From contig NW_020170386.1 of assembly GCF_000524195.1 (NCBI RefSeq), forward strand, positions 1,729,949 through 1,793,948: a DNA stretch of 64,000 nt. The letters run 5' to 3'. The notes beneath the pieces were generated by a model that saw only the letters and a program-made list of their open reading frames with translations, ran no database searches and was not told the origin of the DNA. Each line of letters opens with the position of its first letter. Position 1 is the stretch's first letter. The translations under genes and the position numbers were made by a program. The stretch comes from Echinococcus granulosus (taxonomy: Eukaryota > Platyhelminthes > Cestoda > Cyclophyllidea > Taeniidae). Below, in pieces: positions 48,729 to 60,700 of the stretch.

Positions 48729-51700
48729 CTGTTTTATCGAAAATTTTTATTACATCCGCTATACTGCACTACATTGGATGGAAAGTAATCGTAAATTTTT
48801 TTCCAAATTGAGCTGGAGGTACTGATTGCAAGCAAATCTGTTTCCTAATAGGCACTTAAAGAGTTTTAAAATAAGTAAAACCACATTGTGACGACACCGT
48901 CTGCAGTGTGGGCTTAATGCAGGCCAATCTAGAAGAGCAGCGTAGTGGGCGGTCAATGTTAGCGTTTCGAGGGCGTGGGATTGGTGGGGCGAACCGACGC
49001 TTGTGCGTGTTCATGTGAGCGTGCATATTTGGTGGACAGACAGCACTACAACTGTGTCTGTGATTGAAAATATACAACTGCACTTCACGTTGTTTAACGG
49101 CTATAAAATCTCACCGATTAAACAGTTCCAGTCCCAAAATGGGGAATTATTATTTACCATTAAATCCATTCCAAGAAATGGTCGATGAAATTATATTAAT
49201 TGTTTTTTGGAAACGATTTATAGATCTATATCACCTAGACGACATGATTTATAGTAAACTATTACGATTAAATAAACAAAACATTGCGCCACATCAATGC
49301 AGGGAAAGGAGATAGGATCTGGTTTCTGTTCGAAAGCTCATCGTAACTGCGCAGCTGGCATGCTAAAGAAGCGAAATAAATACGCCAGGAAGGAAATAAT
49401 AGTTCTAGCATTTGCTATTACGCAGTAAAGGCTTGTGAATAGCGCGATTTTTTCCCTCGATCTAGATCTTCGCTTTCCGTATCAGTGAACATTAAATTCT
49501 TTAAGCGAATATGGGACGGATTACTTGCACCTTGATTGGTCCCCTCATGTGTATAAGGGTGCAGAACTAATTACTCTTCTGCTGAAACTGTATAATCAAG
49601 GATTTCCCAGAAAAATGTGAGCAGAGAAGCTGAGTCTGATTTTAGCCAAGATGCTGATTTAGGCGTTCAATGGCACAAGCTTTTGGGGGTAATTAATCCG
49701 CCTAGCAACAAGGACATTCGCCAAGCGGCAAATGCAGTTGGAAGCGTTTACTTGTGGTTGCAATGCTAATCAACCGAAAGAAATTATGCTTGAGACCCCA
49801 AGCCACTAGATAAAGTGAGTTGGTTAGTTCCTTCTTTTGAGATTCCCCTACTTCACTTTGTTTGCAAAATCGTCACAAATTGGGTGATTAATGGAATGTA
49901 CCTCATGCCCAATAAATGTGAGTGATAAATTTGCGAGGATAATTGTAACTTTAAGACGATTTTACCGTGACCTAGTCCTTAGAGTGCTTTGCATTCTAAG
50001 TATGGTGCAATTTTACCTCGTGTTATCAAAACATGTCAGTTTGCTATTAACATCAGTCGTGGAAATTTACTGGGATTAGAGGTATATTCAAAGGCAGTTA
50101 AGAAAAATTAACTGGGCAAATAGAAACATGCTCACATCAAGTAATGCTAAGAGAATCCTCATCTATTTCAAAGATCTAGATATAATCAGATTCCAATGTC
50201 AAACGAACTGTGCGGATCATAACGTATGACTTAATACACCAAATTTGTCTAGATCAAATTTATCCGCGACTTGAATATTCATCCATAGATGTCACAAGGT
50301 CAGAGAAGGTAGGTACATAAAGTAGGGATATACCTCTGAAGGAGTTCCGCGTATGACATCGCCCCATCTGTGCCGGCAGTGTCTGGAAGGTGGATCGATA
50401 GGTGGCGCCAGCAGCAGAGCGCATCACCTTGTCGGCGTGTGCGGCTTCCGCCAGCGCCGAGTCGGCTGCCCGTCGTGACCATCCACTACCACCACCGCTG
50501 TTGCCTCCAACACCACCAGCTCCTATGCAATTGGTCTTTGCGGAAGCCGAATTCGCTTTGGCCGCACGCGACGACGGTGAGTTGATGAAAAAGAGACGGG
50601 CCCCGTATTCTATGAATACCTGGGTGAAAAGTCGCTGCACAACTCAGAAAAAGTATTAGATGAGACAGGGATAAAACAAAAAGTTCAAGTCTCTCTTAGG
50701 TTTTTTGTATACTTTAGGTATTTTAGTTGTTGGAATTAATGCGGCGGATAGCGCATGCCTATTTTAAAATCTTTTAGGAGAAAAATTACCTTAAAATGCA
50801 GCATAAAGGCTAGAACAAATAGGTGCAAATATATTTGAACAAGACCCTTGTGCTAAAATACACGATATTTAATGAATAATAAACTGAAGGCCAAAACCTA
50901 TTTGATATGTATCGATGGTGATCCTTATAAGACTGACAGTTTAAAATAAATATGTTGCTTACTGGTACAAAAACTCGACTGTCGTATCTATCAAACTAAG
51001 TGACCTCAATGCAAAAGGATAGTTACTATCAGCATACTTCGAAATTAATATTAGTACACTGCATCTTTTAGAAATAATTCCACTCAAGGTTAACCATCAA
51101 CATAGGGTTATTGCTTGTGTGCAGCAGTGGGTGTTTAACTCAAATCAATCGCAAAGAATCTTACTTTTTTGGCCCATCGTGGCACTTCGGATTGACTGTC
51201 ACCGCGAAAGTGACAATTCACAACAATCAGGCAAAGGAAAGTTGACAACGTCACCAAAAACATGTTGATACAGTAATAAGTGCCTGCAAAAGGGATGAGA
51301 CAAAGAGTAGATGAGGAAGAGAGGCGAATGGTTTAGCCCATTATATGAGTGATGAAATTAATTTCACACGTCTCTTAGCGCACTCAGGCTCACGCGAGCA
51401 GCCCTCTCGATGCGACCGTGCCTCTATGTGGAGGGTAGTGCTAATCTAAAGATGGCGCCATAGCTAAATATAGCCGGTCATCCCGCGACAGCATACAGAC
51501 GCCGTGCTATCGCTATGGGAAGCCACTCTGTCGCCTAAATTCCGTTGACACAAATAAAAGTAGCGCCCGATCTCGATATACAGGCAAAAAGGCTTTAGCC
51601 TAGCGTTTGGCAATAGTCCTGGTGAATCATCAACTTGGAAAGCACCTCCTTTTTTGGATCTACCGCATTTTGATTTGTCGACAATGATAGTTGTGTAAAA

Positions 51701-54700
51701 ACGACCGCTTGCTTTGTTTATGGCATGCTTTTATGCTTGGCAGTCACAAACTACAATTGAACAATCTTTCACACAGAATTCTCTCTCTTCACATAGTCTA
51801 AAGAAACGCTAACTTTATACCTTATTACTTTCAGTTACATTGCCTCTTTTGGAGCAAAAAAAAACAAATGTGTTGATGGCTAATGGTTTGATTATTACTT
51901 GCATTGACGTCGGTTCCAGCTTCTGACAAAGGCGGTCACCTCCAGGTGTCCACATGCGCCTTATTAACACAATCTAACGCGGCAATTATTTTGCTAGGAA
52001 AAGAACTTCTGTTGCGAGACGTATATGTAGCGTACACCACAGATATTGTCCCCTAACAAATCTAGGAGTTCGCCTGTAATTTCCCCTTAGAAACTGGTTT
52101 ACAAAGCTTGATTTGGTGGTGGCTAAAAATAACATTCTAAATAAATGCTTTAAAGAAGTATTCAGAAAGTCATGTGGGAGCAAATGCAAGTCGTTGTAGG
52201 TGGTTTGATACCTTAAACTGATGCACGAGCTGGTGCAAGTAGTCTGCATCCAATCTACTTTTCAAGGAAAAACTGGTAGGACCGATTAAGTTATTACTAT
52301 ATGAAAGGAGTCGAGACGAGGCAGAAGTGTGATTGTTACTCTATCCACTAGTTCCTTTATTCGGCCAGTGAGCCCAACGAGTTAGACTTGTGTAAAAGTG
52401 CCTTCCCAGTGTGTAAATTTTGAGCAAGACAAGTTGAGGTTACTGAGGTAACATTTGGCTTGGATTGAACTCAAACCAGTTGGTCGCCCTTTGCTGACAT
52501 GCAATAACTTCGCGACGAATTTGGAGCACCAAGTCCCATCAGCCCAAAAATCCACACTGTTTCATTCAAGATAGCAAATTTTTGGATTTAAGGCTAAATA
52601 TTGAACAGTCACACAACTGTGAGAGCTGGTTGTGCATAGATTTTTCCAGTTCTTGAGTGCCCTAGCTTCACAAATTTCACGATCCACCTCTTTCAGCTTA
52701 ACTCGACGCAAAATGAAGTTCTACTAATCCGTTATAAATGAAGCTGTTTCGTGGGTGTTGAGACGGACCTTAAGAGGAATTCAAATTGCAATTTCAGTAG
52801 CCACTCACAAGTTTCAAAGGCACATTGGAAAAAGGGCGGACCAGGTTCATTGGCAAACCCTGAGAATGGAAAAATTCGCCCTTTTTCCTCCCTCATCCAG
52901 GTGCCTAACAAGGTCTACTGCTCAATATCAGAGTCCGTACCCTACTCAGGTGTGTATGAGCACGTGTTATTAATTTTTTGGTGATATTTTCAAATATCAC
53001 TGAATAAAGATATAAGTGACGTTAGACCGAGTTACTGAGGTTTTAATATGATTGACTTCGCTGCATAGTAAAATACCAAGTAGAAGACTTTGAGGTACTG
53101 AATTTGTTATTTATTTCACTTTAACTGCATTTTCAAGACAAAACTCCATACTAAGACCACTTTTGGCAAGACTTTCCCGTAAAGTATGCATTGGGAGAAT
53201 GTTAATAGAGCAAAATATATTTAATGCTGATGGAAACACAGATCATACTTTTATAGTAATGGTGACAAGCCAGGTTTCCACATCTCATAGATCGATTTCA
53301 CATTCTTGGCAAAGTTTATTTAACTAAAACAACTGTCAAAATCCCTTCCACTGGTATACAAGATTATAAGTGTCTTCGTAGACACCAATTATACCGTGTT
53401 ACTTTTATGAATTCTGGAACACATTCAGTCATTTTATAAAATCCACTCTCCGCTTCAGAGACAAATGTTGTAGCATATAACAAGTAGGAGGAAAGCCAGT
53501 GAGTTTGACTTCCGAACCATGCTGTTGGAGTGCAGTGTAGCATACTTTCCGCATTACGATGAATGAATCCTCAATAAAAGGGATCAAGTATGCATTTCCT
53601 AAAATTCACTGCATATAAGTGAACCTGGTTGTGGATGAGTGTTTACATACAGTGACCGGTGCTGTCTCAGAATAGATTTGGGAGGCCTTAGCAATCTTCA
53701 ATAACTCTGAACGAACAACAAAGAAATGTAATGGTGTTTTTATAAAAACTACTTTATATGGGTGAATTTATGCGTCTATAAAGCGATCTCACCTATGAGA
53801 GGGAAAGAACTGGCGCCGGAAGGAATCGACTGAGTCAAAATGAGCAGTAGGAAATTGAAGGCTTGAAACATCGTCATACCTATAAAAAGGAAGGTTATGC
53901 GGACTTTAATAATACAAATCATGATTTAATGCTAAAGTATAAACTTTCCTCATAAAAATAGAGGTACAGTGGTTTTATCACCAGAGATATACTTGAAACA
54001 GCACGAATTATGTAGTACCCGAATTACATTTAGAAGTCAAGTATGAAATTAACAAGATTAAAGGATACTAATTTTCTTCCCTTAAATGTGTTTTTTGATA
54101 CGAAGAAGCTGGTGTTTTAGATGAGTGGAAAGCGAAGGGCTAGCTTCTACACTTCTGCTGTCAAGATTGCTAATGCATTGTATACAAATTCATTTAATGA
54201 GTTAATCAAATTGTGTCATAATCTTAAGCTATTTTGCACTTCAAATGCTTTATTCGGGTGCAAAATAACACATTCTCTCTAAGTTACCAAATTTCCACCA
54301 TGCAAAGACAAACACTTGTAGCTGGTGTAAACTGCGTGTCCAGGTAATTCGATTACCCAAGTTGCGCTTCTGCTCTGGCCACAAGTTGAGTGTTTTTGAA
54401 CTCGAAACTAATGCAGTGTTCTTTATGCGAGAGGTAAAAGCAATTCTTCGACAGGAAAACAAAACTACTGGTGCTTTATTTGAGAAAATTAAGTAAGCAT
54501 TATGCCTTCTTGACTTTTTCGTCAAAAGCATAAAACCGAATTTAATTGTTGAGCTTTGTATTTCTATCAATTACCAAGTCTGAAGCTGTTTGCCATTAAC
54601 TATCGAAAAATGAGAACATGAAACCGATGAAGAAATTGGTTTTGTGTAATAATTTAAGGCATTTGCGAATGTCGCTATACAACTCAAAGAAAATGGATCA

Positions 54701-57700
54701 AAATTCACATCACGTGATTTCATGAAAAATTTGGTGCAAAAGCTTACATGAGAATGGTCCTTGTTTGTTCAACGGTGAAATCTCAGAAGAATAAGTCGAC
54801 TGCACGTTTTGGTGCTTTGCAGGCCTTGTAAACAGCCCATAAAATAGTTGCAGCAATTAATTGTAGCATTCCGCTTTAGACTATTAATAGTGCTATAGTT
54901 AGCAATCTTAAAAGGCATTATTTTCGCGCATTTCTTGTTTAGCAGGAAATCAAACTGTCTCATTTGTGAAGATCGGGTATTTTCACCGTTTCCAAAATAC
55001 TTTTTATGATAGGTGAACACTCAACCCTTCGGTCACTTTCTTAAACGAGAACTTGTAAATACCACTCTAGAATTACCAAAAGTTTTCAAAGCACGTGATG
55101 GTGAGCAGTCTTCTTCATTTTACTCACCTTATTATTTCAATTGGCCAAATCCACCTGTGAGGGAAAGGCTAATTTCTTCAAGTAAATTTTTTATACCTTT
55201 TTAAGCCCAGCACTTTTTGTTTACTCCGACTCACAAATTGATGGAAATATTTACTTTCACACACTTAACTTGAAAATGGAATAGCATTCGTGACATTACT
55301 GCCAGTAATTCAGGTGCCGACAGCTGGACATCAGGTATCATAATACATAAAATACTAGGATTTTGATCATTACGTAGGATTTTGTTGATAAAGGGGGACT
55401 AAGGTGAACGATTAAAAGCAATGGAGTAAAAAAAGGCCTTTGGATTTTCGCGCACTGATGTGAAGCATATATGATCAAATGACTAATTAGCCTTTCATAT
55501 CCTACAGATACTTCTTTTTCGCAATTTTGCATTCCCTCAAAATGACAATTGTGTTCAAGTCTTGAATGTGATTGTTTAAGGTGGATGCTGGTTCCCTCAC
55601 TTCCAAAAGGAATTTCGATTAGTCCATATATTCAATCAGCGTTAGCTGACCGATTATGGCATACGTGTGATGACTAGCATTATTTCATTTAAAAAGTTGA
55701 CGGTTTCCATGATAAGGCGTCACCGTCTTTATGACATTAAAATTACCATTTTTTAAAAGTCCTTCTTTAGTGTCCAATTTAAGGTGCATGAGAAAATAAG
55801 ATGAAGAATTAGAGAGGAATAAACATATCTTTGTTCTTTTATCCTTGATGGAATCTTACGTGAAGTCATTGTTTTGCATGAGAAACCTTAGGTTCAAAGA
55901 TCTTTCAGTTGCCTGTTTATGTGTAACAGCATTATAAGGCCATAGTATTTCTTAATAACTCAATTGCATGGTTGAAAGCTCGTATGAACAAATGATGGGA
56001 CAATTTTCGCAATCTACTCTGTCTTCTCCTTTCCTTCTTCGAATTTATAATAAAAAAATAGGCAATTGTCTTGGCGTGAGTTTGCTTTTCAGGGGAGGCA
56101 GTCCCTACTGAGGCGAACAATATACTGATGGCGGTAATTTATAATCTCATAAATTTTGAGCGGCGCAAGCGTTAAGGACGCACGTGAGCCTTTTCACGAG
56201 CTAATATGACACCACTCCACACCGCAGCTCCCACCCTCGCCCTCGCGGCTGCGATGAACCGCAGTCAATTTCCCGTGCCCACGCACGCACGCGTTTATCT
56301 ATTGCTCCAGAAAAAAAGTGTTTGCGAGTGGCAACCCACTGCACTAGCGGGAGGCAGCAATGGCAGGCGAGGTCTGTTTGGCACGATGGTGGTGGTGGCG
56401 GTGGTGGCCGTGACGTGTGAGGTGAGGGGGGGTGGGGGTGGCTAAGGGGCAGACGATGGAGCTGGCGAGATGTTTTTGAGACCGAGAAAAACCTTGCTAT
56501 TTACTATTTCAGCCTTATGTTAGTTGCGTAACAACTACATTATCAAAGGTGTTCCTTCGTTCTATCATTATCAAGTTGGGTTGTAATTTTCCCACGGGTG
56601 TATGTTTATGCACATGTGTGTGTGTTCAGATGAGCCCTATCAATTTACGCGAGCACACTTCTGATGTTTGTCTAGTCAATTAAACCTATTTCTCATTTGT
56701 TCATCCAATGAAGTAACACAAAATATGTTCGAAACCGAAAAAAACGTAGTGTTGCAATAGAGAAGACACATATGATTTTATCCTTACATTCGTATTTTCA
56801 TTTTACTTGCCTAAATGTACATGATATTCTTGATAGCACGTTGCCACTTTGATAGTATCCTGTTACCGCCCTTACTTCGTGCAGTGAACAGCTGAGCAGG
56901 TAAAAAACGCCCAAAGGTACACAGAAAAATCCTTTAATTTTATTTCTTAATTCAGTGCAATTCCTTCTTTTGGCTATTCTAATGCTCACGTAAATTTCTT
57001 CTACATTGATAAAACGTACATCCATCAAATTTAATTGGTACGTGTGAATGACCTAGAAGGACTAATCAGTAAACTTATGATTAAAATAAGGTAAAGCCTG
57101 GTTAGAAATCGTGGGAGGCACAAATAAAGCTGCACACTATTGTTATAGGAAATACTAAGCAAGTGAATTTGACTTCAGTGGTGTCAAGTGTTTTGAAAGT
57201 GACCTACTCTGAATGAATGGGAGTTTTGGATTGCACAGGTGCATGTTTAAAACGCACATGCGTAGACTTATGTGGTAAATGGGTCTCGCCTAAGACCGAT
57301 GGTCTCTTCGCCATTGCCACTGCTTCGGACACATCTGGTAGTCACTAAAAGGATCTTGTCTCAAGAGGAACTATATACTCATAGTGGATATCACGTCTTG
57401 CCAAGATGGTGCTGCAACAATAATTACCATCATATGATTCAAAGGCAAATGTTTTTCCCGTTTTTGTCAGTGATTTTACTGTTTTAAGAAATGGTTGATT
57501 GTCTGATACTTCTTCTTGCACCCAAGGGACCGATACTTCCGTCTGTTTTAGTCGTTCTAAACTTCAGTGGGTGATTTAAACTATGCAAATTGGAGTACCA
57601 GCCAGATAGGAATTTTGAATGGAAAAATGAAGTGCCTTCCAATGAAACGCGCCTAGGATAGAAAAATTGCGCTCAAATGAGGGATGTTAAATTCCACCGG

Positions 57701-60700
57701 GCACCAAACTCAAATCACCAAAGAGCTCATTTTGAAATTGTGGCAAGTAAGTGGCACTTTTCAATGACAGGCGAATGTCGACATTTTATGTAACCTATCT
57801 GCCCGACTCAAAGTATTTAAGCCATTACTTTGCAATCCCGTTATCCCAGTCAACACGCTCCTTTCTTCACTTGCTCCATTTTGTAGATACTACGTTAAGA
57901 ATCCATCAAAGCCATATTTCAGTGCAAAGTAGTAATTAGTAGCCTTAGCAATTAACAGCGTACTATTTACCTGCTAGACGTTGAGGTGAAAAAGAGTTAC
58001 TTCATTCCAAACCCTCAGAAACCTTGCAGGATTGTAACAACGAATTTTCAGTTTAGAAATGATTGGGTAAATATCGTGAGTGCTGAAGAGCTTGTTGGAA
58101 TATATCTAAACCCCACATACTGGGGATAACCCCTTAAGTAGTAACCCCATAACAATTTTGGATTACGCAAATAATCCGCTTGTTTAAAAAAACTGCTAAA
58201 TTTTGGAATCGGATGTATCATGGGCACATAGCAGAGCTTAAAAGGGCCTACTTTTTCCCAAAAATTTGTCCATAAAACGGTACGTTGGAAGGGGCTACTA
58301 TTTGAATCCACTTTTATTTTAAAGTTTGGTATTCAACAAAAAAATTAGCCGTAGATTTGACAAGGCAGTGTTTTGGGGAGGCAGAAAAGCTTCTGTCTGC
58401 AGATTTTAAAGTAAACATTTGCCTGTGTGAGTGCGTGCGCCAGCTTTATGTCTGCTGTAACTCTTCCTACTGGTCATAAAACTCACATTGGAGTGTGTGT
58501 CTGATGCCCACATCCATTCGTTCACTCATCCACTAAATCCCACCAGCCATTCGCCCATTATGCAAACCGCACCACAGCCGTGAATCTCATTCCACACAGG
58601 TACACGTGCAGAGGCATAATTAGAGGGCTTTAATTTTTGGGGGCTGTGTGAAAATAATAAGAATTGTTTACGTTTTCATGACGCTGCCCCTCACGCATTA
58701 CACTTCCACAGTCCGTTGACTACTTTAGAATTTAGGACTTGTTCATACATGTTGTCAAAGGTTCCATTGAGAAGGTTCTCATTCTCTAGGCATAAAAAAG
58801 TCTTCTGAGTTTTCAGTTCTAAAAACTGGGATGTCCTGTCAATACTGAGTTCAAGTGAAGTTAAAACTGTAAGATGCTGAGACTTGTCAACGTACCGAGC
58901 TGCATTTTCGCAGGTGTTTCGGCAGGGAGACAGAAGAGGACGAGCGTAAGCGAGGAAAGCAGGAAACAAGGGAGGATGATGACGTAGTTGTAAAAGGCCG
59001 GCTGACGCTTGATTACCAGTTGAAAAGTTATGTCGGGGTAGATTTCTGCACAGCACTGGTATTTGAAACCGGTGAAGACGGCCTTGGTGGCCAGCAGCTC
59101 CCACTCAGGGCTCTCCTCGTAATCGTTCAGAAACCATCCATCCGAGTTGTTGTAGAAGGTTATGTTTGTCCGTGCGCTAAACAAAATCCCGCATAAAAAT
59201 AACAAATATCGCCATATCAACTATCTGTAATAAGAGGAACCAATTTCTTTCAATATAAAATCGGAATTAATAAAAATAAATAAAAGTACTGATAAAGCAT
59301 ATCTGAACAGTTTATACAGGACAATGCGTTTTAATTTGGTCGGTGAAGTTTACTTCGCCTCTTTAGCTGTGTTGGTGGCTAAAATTGTCTCGGGAAAGCA
59401 TGGTGGGGACATAGACCTGATCTAAAGAAAACGAATTGGATTTGATGTTCCATTTCCATCTTTTATAACCTGGCAGTGACTAAGATATAGCCCACTTCTG
59501 ACAGAGTTAAAATGTATTTAAATTGCGGTTTCCTGTACTCTTAGGATTTGCAACAACTTTGCAATTTCAATGACTTAGTAAGTAAAGGAGAAAATCCGAC
59601 GGGGCTACTTTCAAAACCTCGGAGCAGTTCCCCTTAGAGTAAGTAAATTTTATTTGAATAAAGTATTCTAATGTATGAACTTCCCAATGATGGCCATATG
59701 TATGGCACATTTACTTAATATCTTTGAAAGAGGTTGCACGACTTTTCCTTCACTTATGAAGTGTGTTTGAGGTCCAAAAACAAGATTTCCTTATATCAGA
59801 GGTGAAAAATTAAAAAGTTGATATTTTTGCTAACAATGCACAAAATGATGCGCCAGCATTTCAATGACGGAGGCACTAGGCATTTGAAAGAAAGACTTTT
59901 TTCTATGCATTTGTGTAGTAGTAAAACCCTCATCATATGCATAATTGCGTCCAATCTGTTGAAGTCTTGTACTTGTTGCCGCCGCTTTGAGAAGGAATCA
60001 AAGGTTGGAGCGCGAGGTTAAAATCGAAAGGAAATGTCGACAGTGCAAAGCTGCTGACTATGAAAAAACAGCAGCCGTCCATAAATGCCTGCATTTCTAC
60101 ACGCGATTTACCTATTATTTTCAAACGAACAGTAGAACGAAATTTGTCTTATTTAAGGTCTTTATTTTAATGTACTAATACTGTAAAATCCGGTCTAATT
60201 TCGTATTTAGTAGCATTCCTATTCATTATATGAACCAGTTGAATTAAGTGAATAAAGGATGCATTCACGTTCCATAGATTTAAATGAATAAGTTTTAAAG
60301 CCAGTAAGACGATTTTAAAGTCGGCTTAAATTCGTGAAATAATTAGAAAATGACTAAACAATAGCTAAAACTTTTAAATAACCTTTTGGGCATTAGGTAA
60401 TAAATGACATTGAAGTTCTTTAGTTATTTGTATGGGTTGGATCAAATGAAGAAAGAGCTTTCAATTCCGATACTTAGGCGAAACGCAATAAGCACACACT
60501 TTTTCTTTATTAAGCGAAAAAGTATGGAGTGTAAGCCAAATTTTACTTCTTTCGTGATCGTGTATTTTTAGAACATCTGTATACACAAATGTGGCTTAAT
60601 CAAATTCTGTATAGAATTACCTTCAAATAATAATCACTCGCATTTGGGAAACTCGCAGACATCTACTGAAACGCAAACAGTGTTTTCAGTGTTGAATGTT

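Noticed and set aside
47923..48825. Several plus-strand ORFs over the receptor's last exon
   Set aside because: Antisense shadows of the Cys-rich loop and M4.
50300..50482. Alternative frame over the receptor loop exon ([11 protein letters not shown])
   Set aside because: It looks protein-like at its end, but the frame set by the acceptor and the [11 protein letters not shown] block is different and joins the next exon in phase.
56206..56445. 79-codon plus-strand ORF ending in a Gly run
   Set aside because: Produced by the GC-rich, GGT-repeat patch inside a receptor intron on the opposite strand.
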